A stretch of 23,432 bases of DNA from CAIZGX01 sp964430305 (GCA_964430305.1 CAYSEX010000038.1:1-23432), one strand, 5' to 3'. Positions 1-7,654 are shown, counted from the first letter of the stretch. Made by a program: numbers and translations. The notes: generated by a model not told the origin, from the letters alone.

Positions 1-11
1 GCTCGGACTTG

Positions 12-23
12 TTATGCGCATAA
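12..23. repeat. 12-bp perfect palindrome upstream of the transposase gene
   Basis: TTATGCGCATAA reads the same on both strands and lies about 50 bp before the transposase start. IS200/IS605-type elements carry a subterminal hairpin near the left end that the Y1 enzyme recognises, so this could be such a site. It could equally belong to whatever lies left of the window. GCTCGG at 1-6 recurs at 683-688, beyond the right palindrome, which may mark the flanks, but six bases is weak evidence. Confidence 0.3.
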
Positions 24-74
24 GTGTTTCTTAACAATGTGAAATAACAGATTGAATTTCGCTTGAAAAAAATC

Positions 75-518
75 ATGTCGAAATCTATATCACAAATGGC
101 AATTCATTTAGTATTCTCAACTAAATACAGACAGCCCTTTATTCTCCCTCAAATTGAAAATGAGTTGCACACTTATCTGGGTGCTCTTTGTTTGGAAATG
201 GAATGTCCTAGAATTGAAATTGGAGGTTATTATGATCACGTTCACATTCTCTGCTTTCTATCCCGAAAAATTGCAGTGATGAAACTTGCTGAAAAATTAA
301 AGACAAATTCATCGCGTTGGATTAAAACCAAAGCGGACTTCTTAAAAGATTTCGAATGGCAACTTGGGTATGCCGCTTTCAGCATTGGTGAATCAGAAAT
401 ACCAAGATTAAAAAAGTATATTCAGAATCAAAAAGAGCATCATTCCAATTTTGAATTTTCAGGAAGAAACAGAAACTTCATTGAAGCGCACATCAACGAG
501 CCCCTTAGGGCGATATGA
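75..518 (+). CDS. REP-associated (RAYT-like) Y1 tyrosine transposase, altered C-terminus
   Basis: This is a single-strand DNA transposase of the IS200/IS605 Y1 family, 147 aa from the ATG at 75. That start gives the usual family opening MSKSISQ; a TTG four codons upstream is also in frame. The metal-binding HUH motif is HVH at residues 55-57. The nucleophilic tyrosine is Y115, with the accompanying glutamine Q119, in KKYIQNQKEHH, so the catalytic set is intact. After about residue 126 the sequence no longer resembles the usual tail (F-Q-E-E followed by a conserved helix and a Y/D-rich end). In the shifted frame the DNA reads FQEE at this point, so a frameshift has probably replaced the last 20 residues. 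The stop codon abuts the REP-like palindrome at 519, the typical arrangement of a RAYT gene with its substrate. Activity is uncertain. Confidence 0.85.
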   Translation: MSKSISQMAIHLVFSTKYRQPFILPQIENELHTYLGALCLEMECPRIEIGGYYDHVHILCFLSRKIAVMKLAEKLKTNSSRWIKTKADFLKDFEWQLGYAAFSIGESEIPRLKKYIQNQKEHHSNFEFSGRNRNFIEAHINEPLRAI

Positions 519-666
519 GTAATGCCCCCAGCAGAGCTGGGGGATAAAGGTTTAAATTAATTTGTGCTCTTAAGGAAAAAGATCTATCTTAAAATTCTAT
601 CCCCCAGCTCTTAAAGAAAAAGATCTATCTTAAAATTCTATCCCCCAGCTTCACTGGGGGCAATAC
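519..666. repeat. REPIN-like inverted pair of REP palindromes
   Basis: Two hairpins face each other in opposite orientation. The left has arms CCCCCAGC (525-532) and GCTGGGGG (536-543) with loop AGA. The right has arms CCCCCAG (642-648) and CTGGGGG (654-660) with loop CTTCA. Reverse-complementing the right copy gives the same layout as the left: GTAATG or GTATTG, then the stem, then GGGATA. The outer GTAATG starts at 519, just after the transposase stop, and the matching CAATAC ends at 666. Inverted REP pairs next to a Y1 transposase gene are the hallmark of REPINs mobilised in trans by RAYTs. That this pair is a substrate here is inference from position and symmetry. Confidence 0.65.
566..647. 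repeat. 41-bp tandem direct repeat, two copies
   Basis: Positions 566-606 and 607-647 are direct copies of a 41-bp unit that differ at one base (G574 versus A615). Each unit ends in ATCCCCCA and continues into AGCT, so each carries one arm of the REP palindrome. The second unit runs into the right-hand hairpin. This looks like slippage or duplication inside the REPIN spacer. Two copies without spacers are not a CRISPR array. Confidence 0.9.
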
Positions 667-704
667 CCATGCCGCTCGCAAAGCTCGGTACTACCCTGAA
701 TTTG

Positions 705-1313
705 TTAAACAACTCGAAGACTAAACACCTGTTCATTGAAGAGAAATCCTTCCAGCAAGTCGCCCGACTCTACTTTTCCCACCCCAGCCGGTGTACCCGT
801 GAAAAGTAAATCGCCAATTTTCAAAGTAAAAACCTTCGAAACCTCTTCTATGATAGCGTCGAAGTCAAACAACATCATGGCACTATTTCCTTCCTGAACC
901 ACTTCTCCGTTCTTCTTCAATGTAAATAAAATGGGATTCGGTAATGATGAGACTTCAAAAAACCGATCACTCACAAATGCAGAATTATCAAAGGCCTTGG
1001 CTCGCTCCCAAGGCAATCCCTTTTTCTTCATGGCCTCTTGCACATCACGAGCTGTGAAATCAATTCCCAATGTCACTTCTGTGTAATACCTCTTTGCAAA
1101 TGATTTCTGAATGTGCTTTCCCAATCGATTCACCTTCACAACCAATTCCAACTCATAATGAATGTCATTGCTGAAAGTTGGAATAACAAATGGATTTCCG
1201 CGCTGAATAATCGCCGAATCTGGTTTACAAAACAACACCGGTTCAGACGGAACCTCATTTCCCAACTCAGCCGCATGCGCGGCGTAATTTCTACCAATGC
1301 AAATTATTTTCAT
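705..1313 (-). CDS. Fumarylacetoacetate hydrolase (FAH) family protein
   Basis: 202 aa, the length of the compact single-domain FAH enzymes (acylpyruvate hydrolase / oxaloacetate decarboxylase / FAHD1 type). It opens with the family signature MKIICIGRNYAAHAAELG. Divalent-metal ligands expected for the family are present as E54 and E56 (HYELELVV) and D85 (GIDFTARD). The conserved KKGLPWERAKAFD stretch follows at 97-109 and the GTPAGVG loop lies near the C-terminus. It is predicted to be cytosolic and to hydrolyse or decarboxylate a small beta-diketo or acylpyruvate acid. The substrate cannot be read from sequence. Its ATG overlaps the stop of the upstream OmpA-like gene in an ATGA (1310-1313), which suggests translational coupling and places it last in the pcm operon. 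Confidence 0.88.
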   Translation of the reverse strand: MKIICIGRNYAAHAAELGNEVPSEPVLFCKPDSAIIQRGNPFVIPTFSNDIHYELELVVKVNRLGKHIQKSFAKRYYTEVTLGIDFTARDVQEAMKKKGLPWERAKAFDNSAFVSDRFFEVSSLPNPILFTLKKNGEVVQEGNSAMMLFDFDAIIEEVSKVFTLKIGDLLFTGTPAGVGKVESGDLLEGFLFNEQVFSLRVV

Positions 1314-1786
1314 TCTAAAATGATATACTCTATAACCACCACCCGATCAGCCGGATTCCGCGAAATTGAACCCGTATCGCCCAAATAACGCGCAATGAAT
1401 CGATGCGATTTCATTCCACTTAAAACAAAAAATGAACGCACACGCTGCGCTCGCTCAAATGATAAACGCCAATTGCGCTTGGTACTCATTCCACGATCTG
1501 AATACCCTGTAATTAACAGTCCCAATTTTTTATCCTTCGCCAATTCAGAAATGACTTCATTCAATTGCTGCTGCGCTCCAATACTCAACTTACTACTTCC
1601 CTGCTCGAAATAAATACGCACTGCTTCTCGGTCTGCAAACACCAATCCGTCTAAAGAAGACAAATCACTTGGTTGCATTACCACCCTACCATTGAATTTC
1701 ACCAAAGGCAATAAAGTGTCTGACTGTGCACGAAACTCACCAGTTAACAGGACAAAAAAGATGAAAAGAATGGAATTAAATTTCAC
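1310..1786 (-). CDS. OmpA-like peptidoglycan-binding domain protein
   Basis: 158 aa with an N-terminal signal peptide (hydrophobic residues 4-16, likely cleavage after FRAQ near residue 21). An OmpA C-terminal-type domain covers roughly residues 55-158: a beta strand with YFEQGSSKLS, then LLITGYSDRG, then LSFERAQRVRSFF and a final basic strand. The Asp in GYSD and the Arg in FERAQ fall where OmpA binds the diaminopimelate of peptidoglycan. There is no beta-barrel and no lipobox, so it is probably a soluble periplasmic or loosely wall-bound protein. It starts 22 bp after the pcm stop and overlaps the FAH gene by 4 bp. Its role beyond wall anchoring is unknown. Confidence 0.82.
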   Translation of the reverse strand: MKFNSILFIFFVLLTGEFRAQSDTLLPLVKFNGRVVMQPSDLSSLDGLVFADREAVRIYFEQGSSKLSIGAQQQLNEVISELAKDKKLGLLITGYSDRGMSTKRNWRLSFERAQRVRSFFVLSGMKSHRFIARYLGDTGSISRNPADRVVVIEYIILE

Positions 1787-1808
1787 GAGTTAAAGGTACG
1801 GAGAGAAT

Positions 1809-2462
1809 TTAAATTTCCGACTTGTTCTTATTTTCCAACATGGGCACAAACGAAAACGCACCATGCTTCTCTGTAATAAATTGCCCTTCTGCATCTTCGT
1901 GAATCACCATCATTTCCTGCATTTCACCCTCACCAAAAGGTATCACCAAACGCCCACCAGGTTTCAACTGCAGTAGTAAATCCTCTGGAATTCGGGGTGC
2001 TGCACAGGTAATTATGATGCGATCAAAAGGCGCAAATGCCGGCCATCCCTTGTAACCATCGCCATACGCCAATTGACACTTGTATTTCAAATTGGCCATC
2101 ATTTTCTTTGAAAAATCAAAGAGCAGTTTCTGCCTTTCAATGCTAAACACCTTGGCTCCCATCTCTACCAATACAGAGGTTTGATAACCAGAACCGGTGC
2201 CAATTTCCAAGACCTTCATTCCCTTTTCTACTTGTAACAACTGCGATTGAAATGCAACAGTATAAGGGGCTGATATGGTTTGTTCAGCACCAATTGGGAA
2301 AGCCTTATTTTCATAAGCAAACTCCAAAAATCCACTGGGAATAAAGGCATGGCGCGGAACCTTATTCATGGCATCCAATACCTTTTGATCTGTAATTCCC
2401 TTTGTAACCAATTCTTCAATCAGCTTCTTTCGCAACCCCTTGTGCCTGTAATTGTCCTCCAT
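1809..2462 (-). CDS. pcm: Protein-L-isoaspartate O-methyltransferase
   Basis: Methylates isoaspartyl residues in damaged cytosolic proteins, using S-adenosylmethionine, so that they can revert to aspartate. 217 aa from the ATG at 2462 (MEDNYRHKGLRKKL), which matches the usual family start; another ATG lies four codons upstream at 2474. Visible motifs are VPRHAFIP, the substrate-side AEQTISAPYTVAFQSQLL, the SAM-binding VLEIGTGSGYQTSVL, the acidic FSIER that follows, and IIITCAAPRIPEDLLLQLKPGGRLVIPFG. It is the first gene of the pcm, ompA-like, FAH operon. A -7-like TACTTTTC (2508-2515 on the minus strand) lies upstream, but I see no clear -33 element. Confidence 0.95.
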   Translation of the reverse strand: MEDNYRHKGLRKKLIEELVTKGITDQKVLDAMNKVPRHAFIPSGFLEFAYENKAFPIGAEQTISAPYTVAFQSQLLQVEKGMKVLEIGTGSGYQTSVLVEMGAKVFSIERQKLLFDFSKKMMANLKYKCQLAYGDGYKGWPAFAPFDRIIITCAAPRIPEDLLLQLKPGGRLVIPFGEGEMQEMMVIHEDAEGQFITEKHGAFSFVPMLENKNKSEI

Positions 2463-2578
2463 AACAGCATGCAAATTACTTGGAAAGTTCTTCCCTTATT
2501 CAGTGTTGAAAAGTAAAAATTAACCAAGTCATGTAAATAGTTATTTCGTACACATTTGTATGGAATTACTTAGAGCGT

Positions 2579-3526
2579 ATGTTGCGAATTGGTGTTTTAG
2601 GAGTTGGATACTTGGGAAAAATTCACATGCAATTGCTGCATGAATTACCAGAATTGTATTCATCCATTTCTTTCTTCGATCCAGACATGAAGGCTGCGAA
2701 ACAAGCAGCTGAACAATTTGGAATTGAACCTTGCCATAGTGTTGACGCGCTTATAGATGCGGTTGATGTTGTAGATATTGTTTCAAGCACTACTTCACAT
2801 TACCAATGCGCCGCTAATGCGATACGAAATTTCAAACATGTTTTTATTGAAAAGCCTATTACCACCACGCTTGAAGAAAGTACGTCTTTGATAAAACTAG
2901 CTAAAGAAGCACAAATTTTCGGGCAAGTTGGACACATTGAACGATTCAATCCTGCCTATCTGGCTGTAAAAAATCAACTCAAAAACACCACCTATATTGA
3001 AGCGCATCGCTTAAATAAATACCACGGTAGAAACACCGACATTTCCGTTGTGACTGATTTAATGATTCACGACATAGACCTTATTCTCTCACTTACCAAT
3101 GCCAATGTGCGTCGCATCAGCGCCAACGGTTCTCGCGTGCTGAGTAATAACATAGACATTGCCAATGCACGTATAGAACTAGACAACGGCTGTGTTGCTA
3201 ACTTAACAGCAAGCAGAATTGCTTACGAGGGTGTGCGAAAAATGCGTTTTTATCAGGCCGACCAATGCTTCATCAGTGATTTCCTAAAAAAGGAAGCATA
3301 CGCCCTTGCGCTGGAAAATGAGCAGATTGAAAAAACCAATATTCCCGTTCTTGAAGTCAATGCATTGAAACACGAATTGGAAACTTTCGGAACTTGCGTA
3401 TTGAAACAACAAGAACCACCTGTATCTCTCGAAGACGGACACCGCGCTTTGGCCGTGGCTGAGTTGATTTCAGAAAAAATTAAACAAGGGGTGTGGGGAA
3501 ATGTGGAAGACGAGTCACTTTCCTGA
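2579..3526 (+). CDS. Gfo/Idh/MocA-family NAD(P)-dependent oxidoreductase
   Basis: 315 aa. An N-terminal Rossmann fold opens with the dinucleotide motif GVLGVGYLGKIH (5-16), and the family EKP motif follows in HVFIEKPITT. The C-terminal substrate domain has GHIERFNPAY and VTDLMIHDIDLILSL, which supply the catalytic-region His and Asp. GHIERFNP plus LMIHDIDL resembles the UDP-GlcNAc 3-dehydrogenase (GnnA) type that acts in 3-amino lipid A precursor synthesis. That assignment is a suggestion: no partner aminotransferase is in the window. Other sugar-nucleotide oxidations remain possible. The gene converges on the sugar transferase gene, with a 12-bp 3' overlap. Confidence 0.88.
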   Translation: MLRIGVLGVGYLGKIHMQLLHELPELYSSISFFDPDMKAAKQAAEQFGIEPCHSVDALIDAVDVVDIVSSTTSHYQCAANAIRNFKHVFIEKPITTTLEESTSLIKLAKEAQIFGQVGHIERFNPAYLAVKNQLKNTTYIEAHRLNKYHGRNTDISVVTDLMIHDIDLILSLTNANVRRISANGSRVLSNNIDIANARIELDNGCVANLTASRIAYEGVRKMRFYQADQCFISDFLKKEAYALALENEQIEKTNIPVLEVNALKHELETFGTCVLKQQEPPVSLEDGHRALAVAELISEKIKQGVWGNVEDESLS

Positions 3527-4924
3527 CCCCTTCAGCACAATGACTATGGTATAGAAGAGAATCTTGATATCCATAGCCAATGACATGTTCTCTAGATAAA
3601 GCAAATCATATTTCAATCGCTGCACCATTTGTTCAACGTTTTCGGCGTAACCGTATTTGACTTGTCCCCATGATGTTATTCCCGGACGTATGCGATGCAA
3701 TTTGTGGTAGTGGGGGTTGTGTTGGGAAATTTGATCAATATAGAATTGACGCTCGGGTCTAGGACCAACCAATGACATGTCACCGCGCAGAACGTTCCAA
3801 AATTGAGGAAACTCGTCGAACCTTGTCTTACGCAGAAATTTACCTACTGGTGTTATACGTGTATCAGAAGTTGAGCTCAACTGCGGACCATGCTGCTCTG
3901 CATTCACATACATACTTCGAAACTTCACAATTTGAAATGGTCTTCCCCCCTTACCCACTCGCTCTTGGAAGAAGAAAATGGGTCCTTTACTTGAAAGTTT
4001 AACCGCGAGTGCTAAAATCACAAATACTGGAATAAGCATAAGCAGGGCCAAAGCACTCAGTAGCACATCGAAAAAACGTTTCAAACTGAATTGCCATGTG
4101 GGCATGAGATCCGTTTTTAATCGAATTAAGGGAACACCAAAAACGCTTGTCATCTTTACTGTACCACTTACAATATCAAAGGTGTCTGGAATAATACTCA
4201 CATGTACATTGTGATTACCCAACAGCGCCAAAATGCGCTCTAGCTCTTTGTGATCACCACTTTCAAGCGAGATGATCACTTCTTCAATGGCGTGTTTTTC
4301 CAGAATCATGGAAAGCTCTGGATACTTGCCCAATTGGGGCATGTGCACTTGAAGCAGATCATCTTGCCCGTTGATTTTCAAAAAACCAACAAAAAGGAAA
4401 CCCGGTGATTTCTTCAACCCTTTAATTTCTTCCACCAACTGTAAAGCTCTTGCATTGCCTCCAACTATGACCGTTGGAAATCCCCAACTACCGCGCTGTA
4501 TTTGATGCACGGTGCGTGTAGTAATGCAGGTTTTGAAAAACAAGGTTAACACAAAATGAGCAACGAGCAGGGTTCCCAAGGTATAGTAGTAGTAACTAAA
4601 ATTGGGCAATTGATCATCTAGTAACAGAACAAAAAAGAGAATGAGATTTCCTATGATTGAGGTGCCAGCTACTTGACCAACATCGCGCAGGCGGTGTCTG
4701 CGCATGACATTGGAATACATTCCCCAAGCGGCATACAATACAATCCAAAAAAGCGGAACCAACACCAATCCCAAGAGTAAGTTACGTTCGAAATGAAACT
4801 CCATCTCCATGCCGTAGCTTTCAAATTCAAGCTCTTTTCTAACCCAATACAACAGCAGCCAAGAAAGCCCGGCTGCCAGCCAGTCGCCAATGAGATAGAG
4901 TATAACAATTCCCTTTTTACTCAT
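3515..4924 (-). CDS. Undecaprenyl-phosphate sugar phosphotransferase (WbaP/WcaJ type)
   Basis: 469 aa initiating glycosyltransferase of exopolysaccharide, capsule or O-antigen synthesis. It should move a sugar-1-phosphate from a nucleotide sugar to the polyprenyl-phosphate carrier at the inner membrane. The N-terminus has about four hydrophobic helices (within residues 1-130). A CoA-binding-like Rossmann region follows (FPTVIVGGNARALQLVEEI, about 148-166). The catalytic bacterial sugar transferase domain starts at KRFFDV (about 283), with PIFFFQERVGKGGRPFQIVKFRSM, then RKTRFDEFPQFWNVLRGDMS, VGPRPER and RPGITSWGQVKYGY. All hallmark DE and PRP residues are present. The ATG lies 4 bp after the stop of the upstream lipoprotein gene. 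The sugar specificity cannot be told. Confidence 0.95.
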   Translation of the reverse strand: MSKKGIVILYLIGDWLAAGLSWLLLYWVRKELEFESYGMEMEFHFERNLLLGLVLVPLFWIVLYAAWGMYSNVMRRHRLRDVGQVAGTSIIGNLILFFVLLLDDQLPNFSYYYYTLGTLLVAHFVLTLFFKTCITTRTVHQIQRGSWGFPTVIVGGNARALQLVEEIKGLKKSPGFLFVGFLKINGQDDLLQVHMPQLGKYPELSMILEKHAIEEVIISLESGDHKELERILALLGNHNVHVSIIPDTFDIVSGTVKMTSVFGVPLIRLKTDLMPTWQFSLKRFFDVLLSALALLMLIPVFVILALAVKLSSKGPIFFFQERVGKGGRPFQIVKFRSMYVNAEQHGPQLSSTSDTRITPVGKFLRKTRFDEFPQFWNVLRGDMSLVGPRPERQFYIDQISQHNPHYHKLHRIRPGITSWGQVKYGYAENVEQMVQRLKYDLLYLENMSLAMDIKILFYTIVIVLKGSGK

Positions 4925-4928
4925 AGCA

Positions 4929-5795
4929 TCACCAACTCACCCATTTCAAATTATCTAGGAACAAATGAATGGGAGTATCTGCATTTGCTGGTGCCGATTT
5001 AACATACCATTCCACATATTGTGCATTTGGAATTTGCAGCAGAATGTATCCAAAATCAATGTATATCTTTTTCCAAATTGGAACCTGACCATCACCCTCA
5101 ACACTGGGGTTAATGATTAAAGCCGGATACTCTTGTACGCCGCCTGGAGAGGTTACAATGAACCCCACCGCAAACGTATTGTTGCTGCTGTAGTTCAATT
5201 CCATGAATACATTTTGACCTGTTTGGTAATTGAGATTCGTATCATCTTTAAAAAAAAGTAATCCTCCACCGGCAGGCAAATAACCATATCCACTGCGGTT
5301 TCCTTCAAAAACTTCTGCAGCATTATTTGTGGTTGAGAAATTAGCTGAGTTAGCACCATAGGGCACCAAGAAATTTCCACCTTCAAAACCTTTCTCCGTT
5401 ATAACCGTTGCAGGATCATATGTAAAGTGAGGAATGATGGTATCTGTTTGCAATGAAGCAAAATTTAGGGTTGTGTCAAAGACCGTAAAAAACGGATACC
5501 GAATGCGTGTGCTTGCAATTCCATTGTTTTTGATTCCCGCAAAAATCTTGATATCTGTATTTCCATCATTTAATATGGGCACAGATGCTGGTAAATCAAA
5601 AATACCCACCATGTTGTCATTGGCATACACCCAAACTTCTGTAATGGCTTCACTGTTTGTACCGTTTCCGGTGCCTGCAGAAAAACTGAGAGAAGGAATA
5701 TACAAGTAGGCTGGCTCTTTCTCGTCTGGGTTGATCCAATTGCACCCTACGAAAAGCAATATCATGAAAATACTTCCTACTAACTCTTTCAACAT
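4929..5795 (-). CDS. Putative lipoprotein of unknown function
   Basis: 288 aa. The N-terminus MLKELVGSIFMILLFVGC is a lipoprotein signal with the modified cysteine at 18; the residue at -3 is Phe, less usual than Leu, so lipidation is likely but not certain. The mature part is rich in Asn, Thr, Gly and aromatic residues, with alternating hydrophobic strands, and looks like a beta-sandwich outer-membrane lipoprotein. The last third (VPIWKKIYIDFGYILLQ, then AQYVEWYVKSAP, then HLFLDNLKWVSW) resembles a jelly-roll or carbohydrate-binding-like fold, but I recognise no named family. It is separated by only 4 bp from the initiating sugar transferase gene, so the two are probably cotranscribed and may share a surface-polysaccharide role. 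Confidence 0.8.
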   Translation of the reverse strand: MLKELVGSIFMILLFVGCNWINPDEKEPAYLYIPSLSFSAGTGNGTNSEAITEVWVYANDNMVGIFDLPASVPILNDGNTDIKIFAGIKNNGIASTRIRYPFFTVFDTTLNFASLQTDTIIPHFTYDPATVITEKGFEGGNFLVPYGANSANFSTTNNAAEVFEGNRSGYGYLPAGGGLLFFKDDTNLNYQTGQNVFMELNYSSNNTFAVGFIVTSPGGVQEYPALIINPSVEGDGQVPIWKKIYIDFGYILLQIPNAQYVEWYVKSAPANADTPIHLFLDNLKWVSW

Positions 5796-5811
5796 ATTTG
5801 GTTTTGGTTCG

Positions 5812-5842
5812 CGAATATACTTCGGTAAAAAAGATATTCAGA
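5812..5842 (-). promoter_or_regulatory. Candidate promoter for lipoprotein and sugar transferase genes
   Basis: On the minus strand TCTG (5839-5842) is followed after 19 nt by TATATTCG (5812-5819). Each matches the Bacteroidota consensus TTTG-N19/20-TAnnTTTG with one mismatch. The -7 box ends 16 nt before the ATG at 5795. This is pattern matching only. Confidence 0.35.
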
Positions 5843-5931
5843 CGGGAAACAAACGATTGCATTCATCAATTATTGCCTTTGAAATGGAATGTTTGAATTC
5901 TTTTTGAATATCTTGTAGCAAAATTGATATT

Positions 5932-7650
5932 ATGAGCCGTTTAAACTGGATTCAATTGCTATTCATCTCCGCCGTGGGATACTTCATTTTCGCTTCAAAC
6001 AGCAACGGCAGAGCTACTGCTGCTAATTCAGGAAATACAGGTGCCCCAGGCGAAAATACCTGCGGACAATGTCACAATGGCGGAAATTTTGGTGCAAGCG
6101 TAAGCATTCAAGTTTTTGCTGAAGGATCTATTGTTCCTACCACGCAGTACTATGCAGGAAATACATACACAGTGCGTGTTACCGTGAATAATACTATGGG
6201 AAGTCCAGGCGGATACGGTTTTCAGTTAACGGCATTGAGTGGTTCGGAAAACACACCCGTTGCAGGATACAGTAATTTGGCTTCCAACGTAAAACAAAAA
6301 ACCATTACCGTTCAAAATGCATTTACGGGAAGAACGTATCTTGAACACAACGGCGTAACAACCAACAATGTATTTCAATTCAATTGGACCGCTCCCGCTA
6401 ACCTAGCTGATGCGGTTACTTTTTATGCTGCCGGAAACGTGGTAAATGGAACTGGATCAACTTCAGGCGATGCCGTTGCAAATACTTCGTTGACCATATA
6501 CCCCGCTTTGAATGTAAGCAATGATATTACTCAACCCAGTTGCTCAACCAATGGTATTGGAACCATTAGCCTCTCCATTTCTGGAGGTATACCGCCATAT
6601 GTGGTTACTTGGCAAGATGGAAGTTCCGCCACCAGTATTCAAGGAGGACCTGGCAGTTATTCAGCAACGGTCACAGACAATGCGGGTAACAGTGTTACCC
6701 TGCCTGCAACCTTATTTCCATACACCATGCTTGAAGTGGAGAGCACCTCAACAGACGTTTCGTGCTTCGGTTTGTGCGACGGAAGTATTGCATTGAATTT
6801 CATTTCAGGAACACCCCCCTACCAAATCTTGTGGAACGACGGATCTGTTGGTGGACTTGTGTTGAATAACATTTGCGTTGGAATCTACACCGCAGAAATT
6901 ACTGACGCTAACGGATGCACCACAACAGTAATTGACACCATCAACGAACCGGCACCGTTTGCCAACGACCCCAATTTACAGATGGTCGATTGTCATGGTG
7001 GTTTAAACGGATGGATCTTCCACAACATTACTGGTGGTACAGAACCATATACCTATGCTTGGGATTATGACCCCTTCAACACAGAGAGTAGTGCCATTTA
7101 TTTATATGCTGGTGATTATACAACTACCATTACAGATGCAAATGGCTGCGTGTACGAACAGACCTTCAGCATTACTGAACCAGATACCTTGAGCTATACG
7201 GTTGATTTCTTTATAGAAGGTGGCCTAGGTGTGGGAACCGTTGAAATAACCACTGCTGGCGGAACACCTCCCTATCAATGGAACTGGCAGCACGGCGATA
7301 CCAACGAAGATTCTTTTATACCTGAAATGTCGAGTAGTTATTGCATTATTACTGATGTAAACGGATGCGCCATTCAGACGCAAAGCTTCACCACAACCAA
7401 CTCAATAGAAAATCTCTTGGCTGATGTCAACTTGTATCCCAATCCAGCTCAAAACTCCTTAAACATAGAGGTAGCTGAACTGGGTCAGCGGGCGTCAATT
7501 TTCACCAACGATGGACAGCTATTGGACACGTTTGTTTTGCAGCAAAAGAAAACCAATTATGCTGTTGGTTCATTGGCAAATGGCGTTTATTATTTGGAGA
7601 TAGAAAAAAACGGGAATCGTTTCCAATTCCCGTTTCTTGTGAAGCACTAA
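5932..7650 (+). CDS. T9SS-exported protein: choice-of-anchor V-like domain, CxxCH motif and SprB-like repeats
   Basis: 572 aa. Signal peptide at about residues 1-22. Next comes GAPGENTCGQCHNGG, where CGQCH (44-48) is a c-type heme binding pattern, then a beta-rich choice-of-anchor V / Reelin-like domain to about residue 190. Four SprB-like repeats follow (about 200-490), with SISGGIPPYVVTW, ISGTPPYQILWNDG, ITGGTEPYTYAWDYD and TAGGTPPYQWNWQHG, most closing in ITDANGC. The last 80 residues, from about 493 with NLYPNPAQNSLNIEV to YYLEIEKNG, are a type A T9SS sorting domain, so the protein should cross the outer membrane and be released or anchored outside. It is probably an adhesin or surface protein; heme binding is possible but unproven. 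The final codons overlap the opposing terminator at 7604-7635. Confidence 0.9.
   Translation: MSRLNWIQLLFISAVGYFIFASNSNGRATAANSGNTGAPGENTCGQCHNGGNFGASVSIQVFAEGSIVPTTQYYAGNTYTVRVTVNNTMGSPGGYGFQLTALSGSENTPVAGYSNLASNVKQKTITVQNAFTGRTYLEHNGVTTNNVFQFNWTAPANLADAVTFYAAGNVVNGTGSTSGDAVANTSLTIYPALNVSNDITQPSCSTNGIGTISLSISGGIPPYVVTWQDGSSATSIQGGPGSYSATVTDNAGNSVTLPATLFPYTMLEVESTSTDVSCFGLCDGSIALNFISGTPPYQILWNDGSVGGLVLNNICVGIYTAEITDANGCTTTVIDTINEPAPFANDPNLQMVDCHGGLNGWIFHNITGGTEPYTYAWDYDPFNTESSAIYLYAGDYTTTITDANGCVYEQTFSITEPDTLSYTVDFFIEGGLGVGTVEITTAGGTPPYQWNWQHGDTNEDSFIPEMSSSYCIITDVNGCAIQTQSFTTTNSIENLLADVNLYPNPAQNSLNIEVAELGQRASIFTNDGQLLDTFVLQQKKTNYAVGSLANGVYYLEIEKNGNRFQFPFLVKH
7604..7635 (-). terminator. Intrinsic terminator of the recX-to-SH3 gene run, inside the opposing CDS
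   Basis: A perfect 10-bp stem, AAACGGGAAT (7608-7617) and ATTCCCGTTT (7626-7635), with an 8-nt loop. Read on the minus strand the stem is followed by a run of T (complement of A7604-7610), the full form of a rho-independent terminator. It lies about 20 bp beyond the stop of the SH3 gene. It occupies the last codons of the plus-strand T9SS gene, which encode residues around KNGNRFQFPF. Confidence 0.8.
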
Positions 7651-7654
7651 TCTC

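Noticed and set aside
9..24. Integron attC core (GTTATGC) at the left edge
   Set aside because: It does not fit GTTRRRY, and no imperfect long palindrome or integrase is visible.
566..647. CRISPR-like repeats
   Set aside because: Only two directly abutting copies, with no spacers and no cas genes.
3485..3535. Terminator between the Gfo/Idh and sugar transferase genes
   Set aside because: Only a short bulged stem (GGAAATGTG with CACTTTCC) without a T-run; not convincing.
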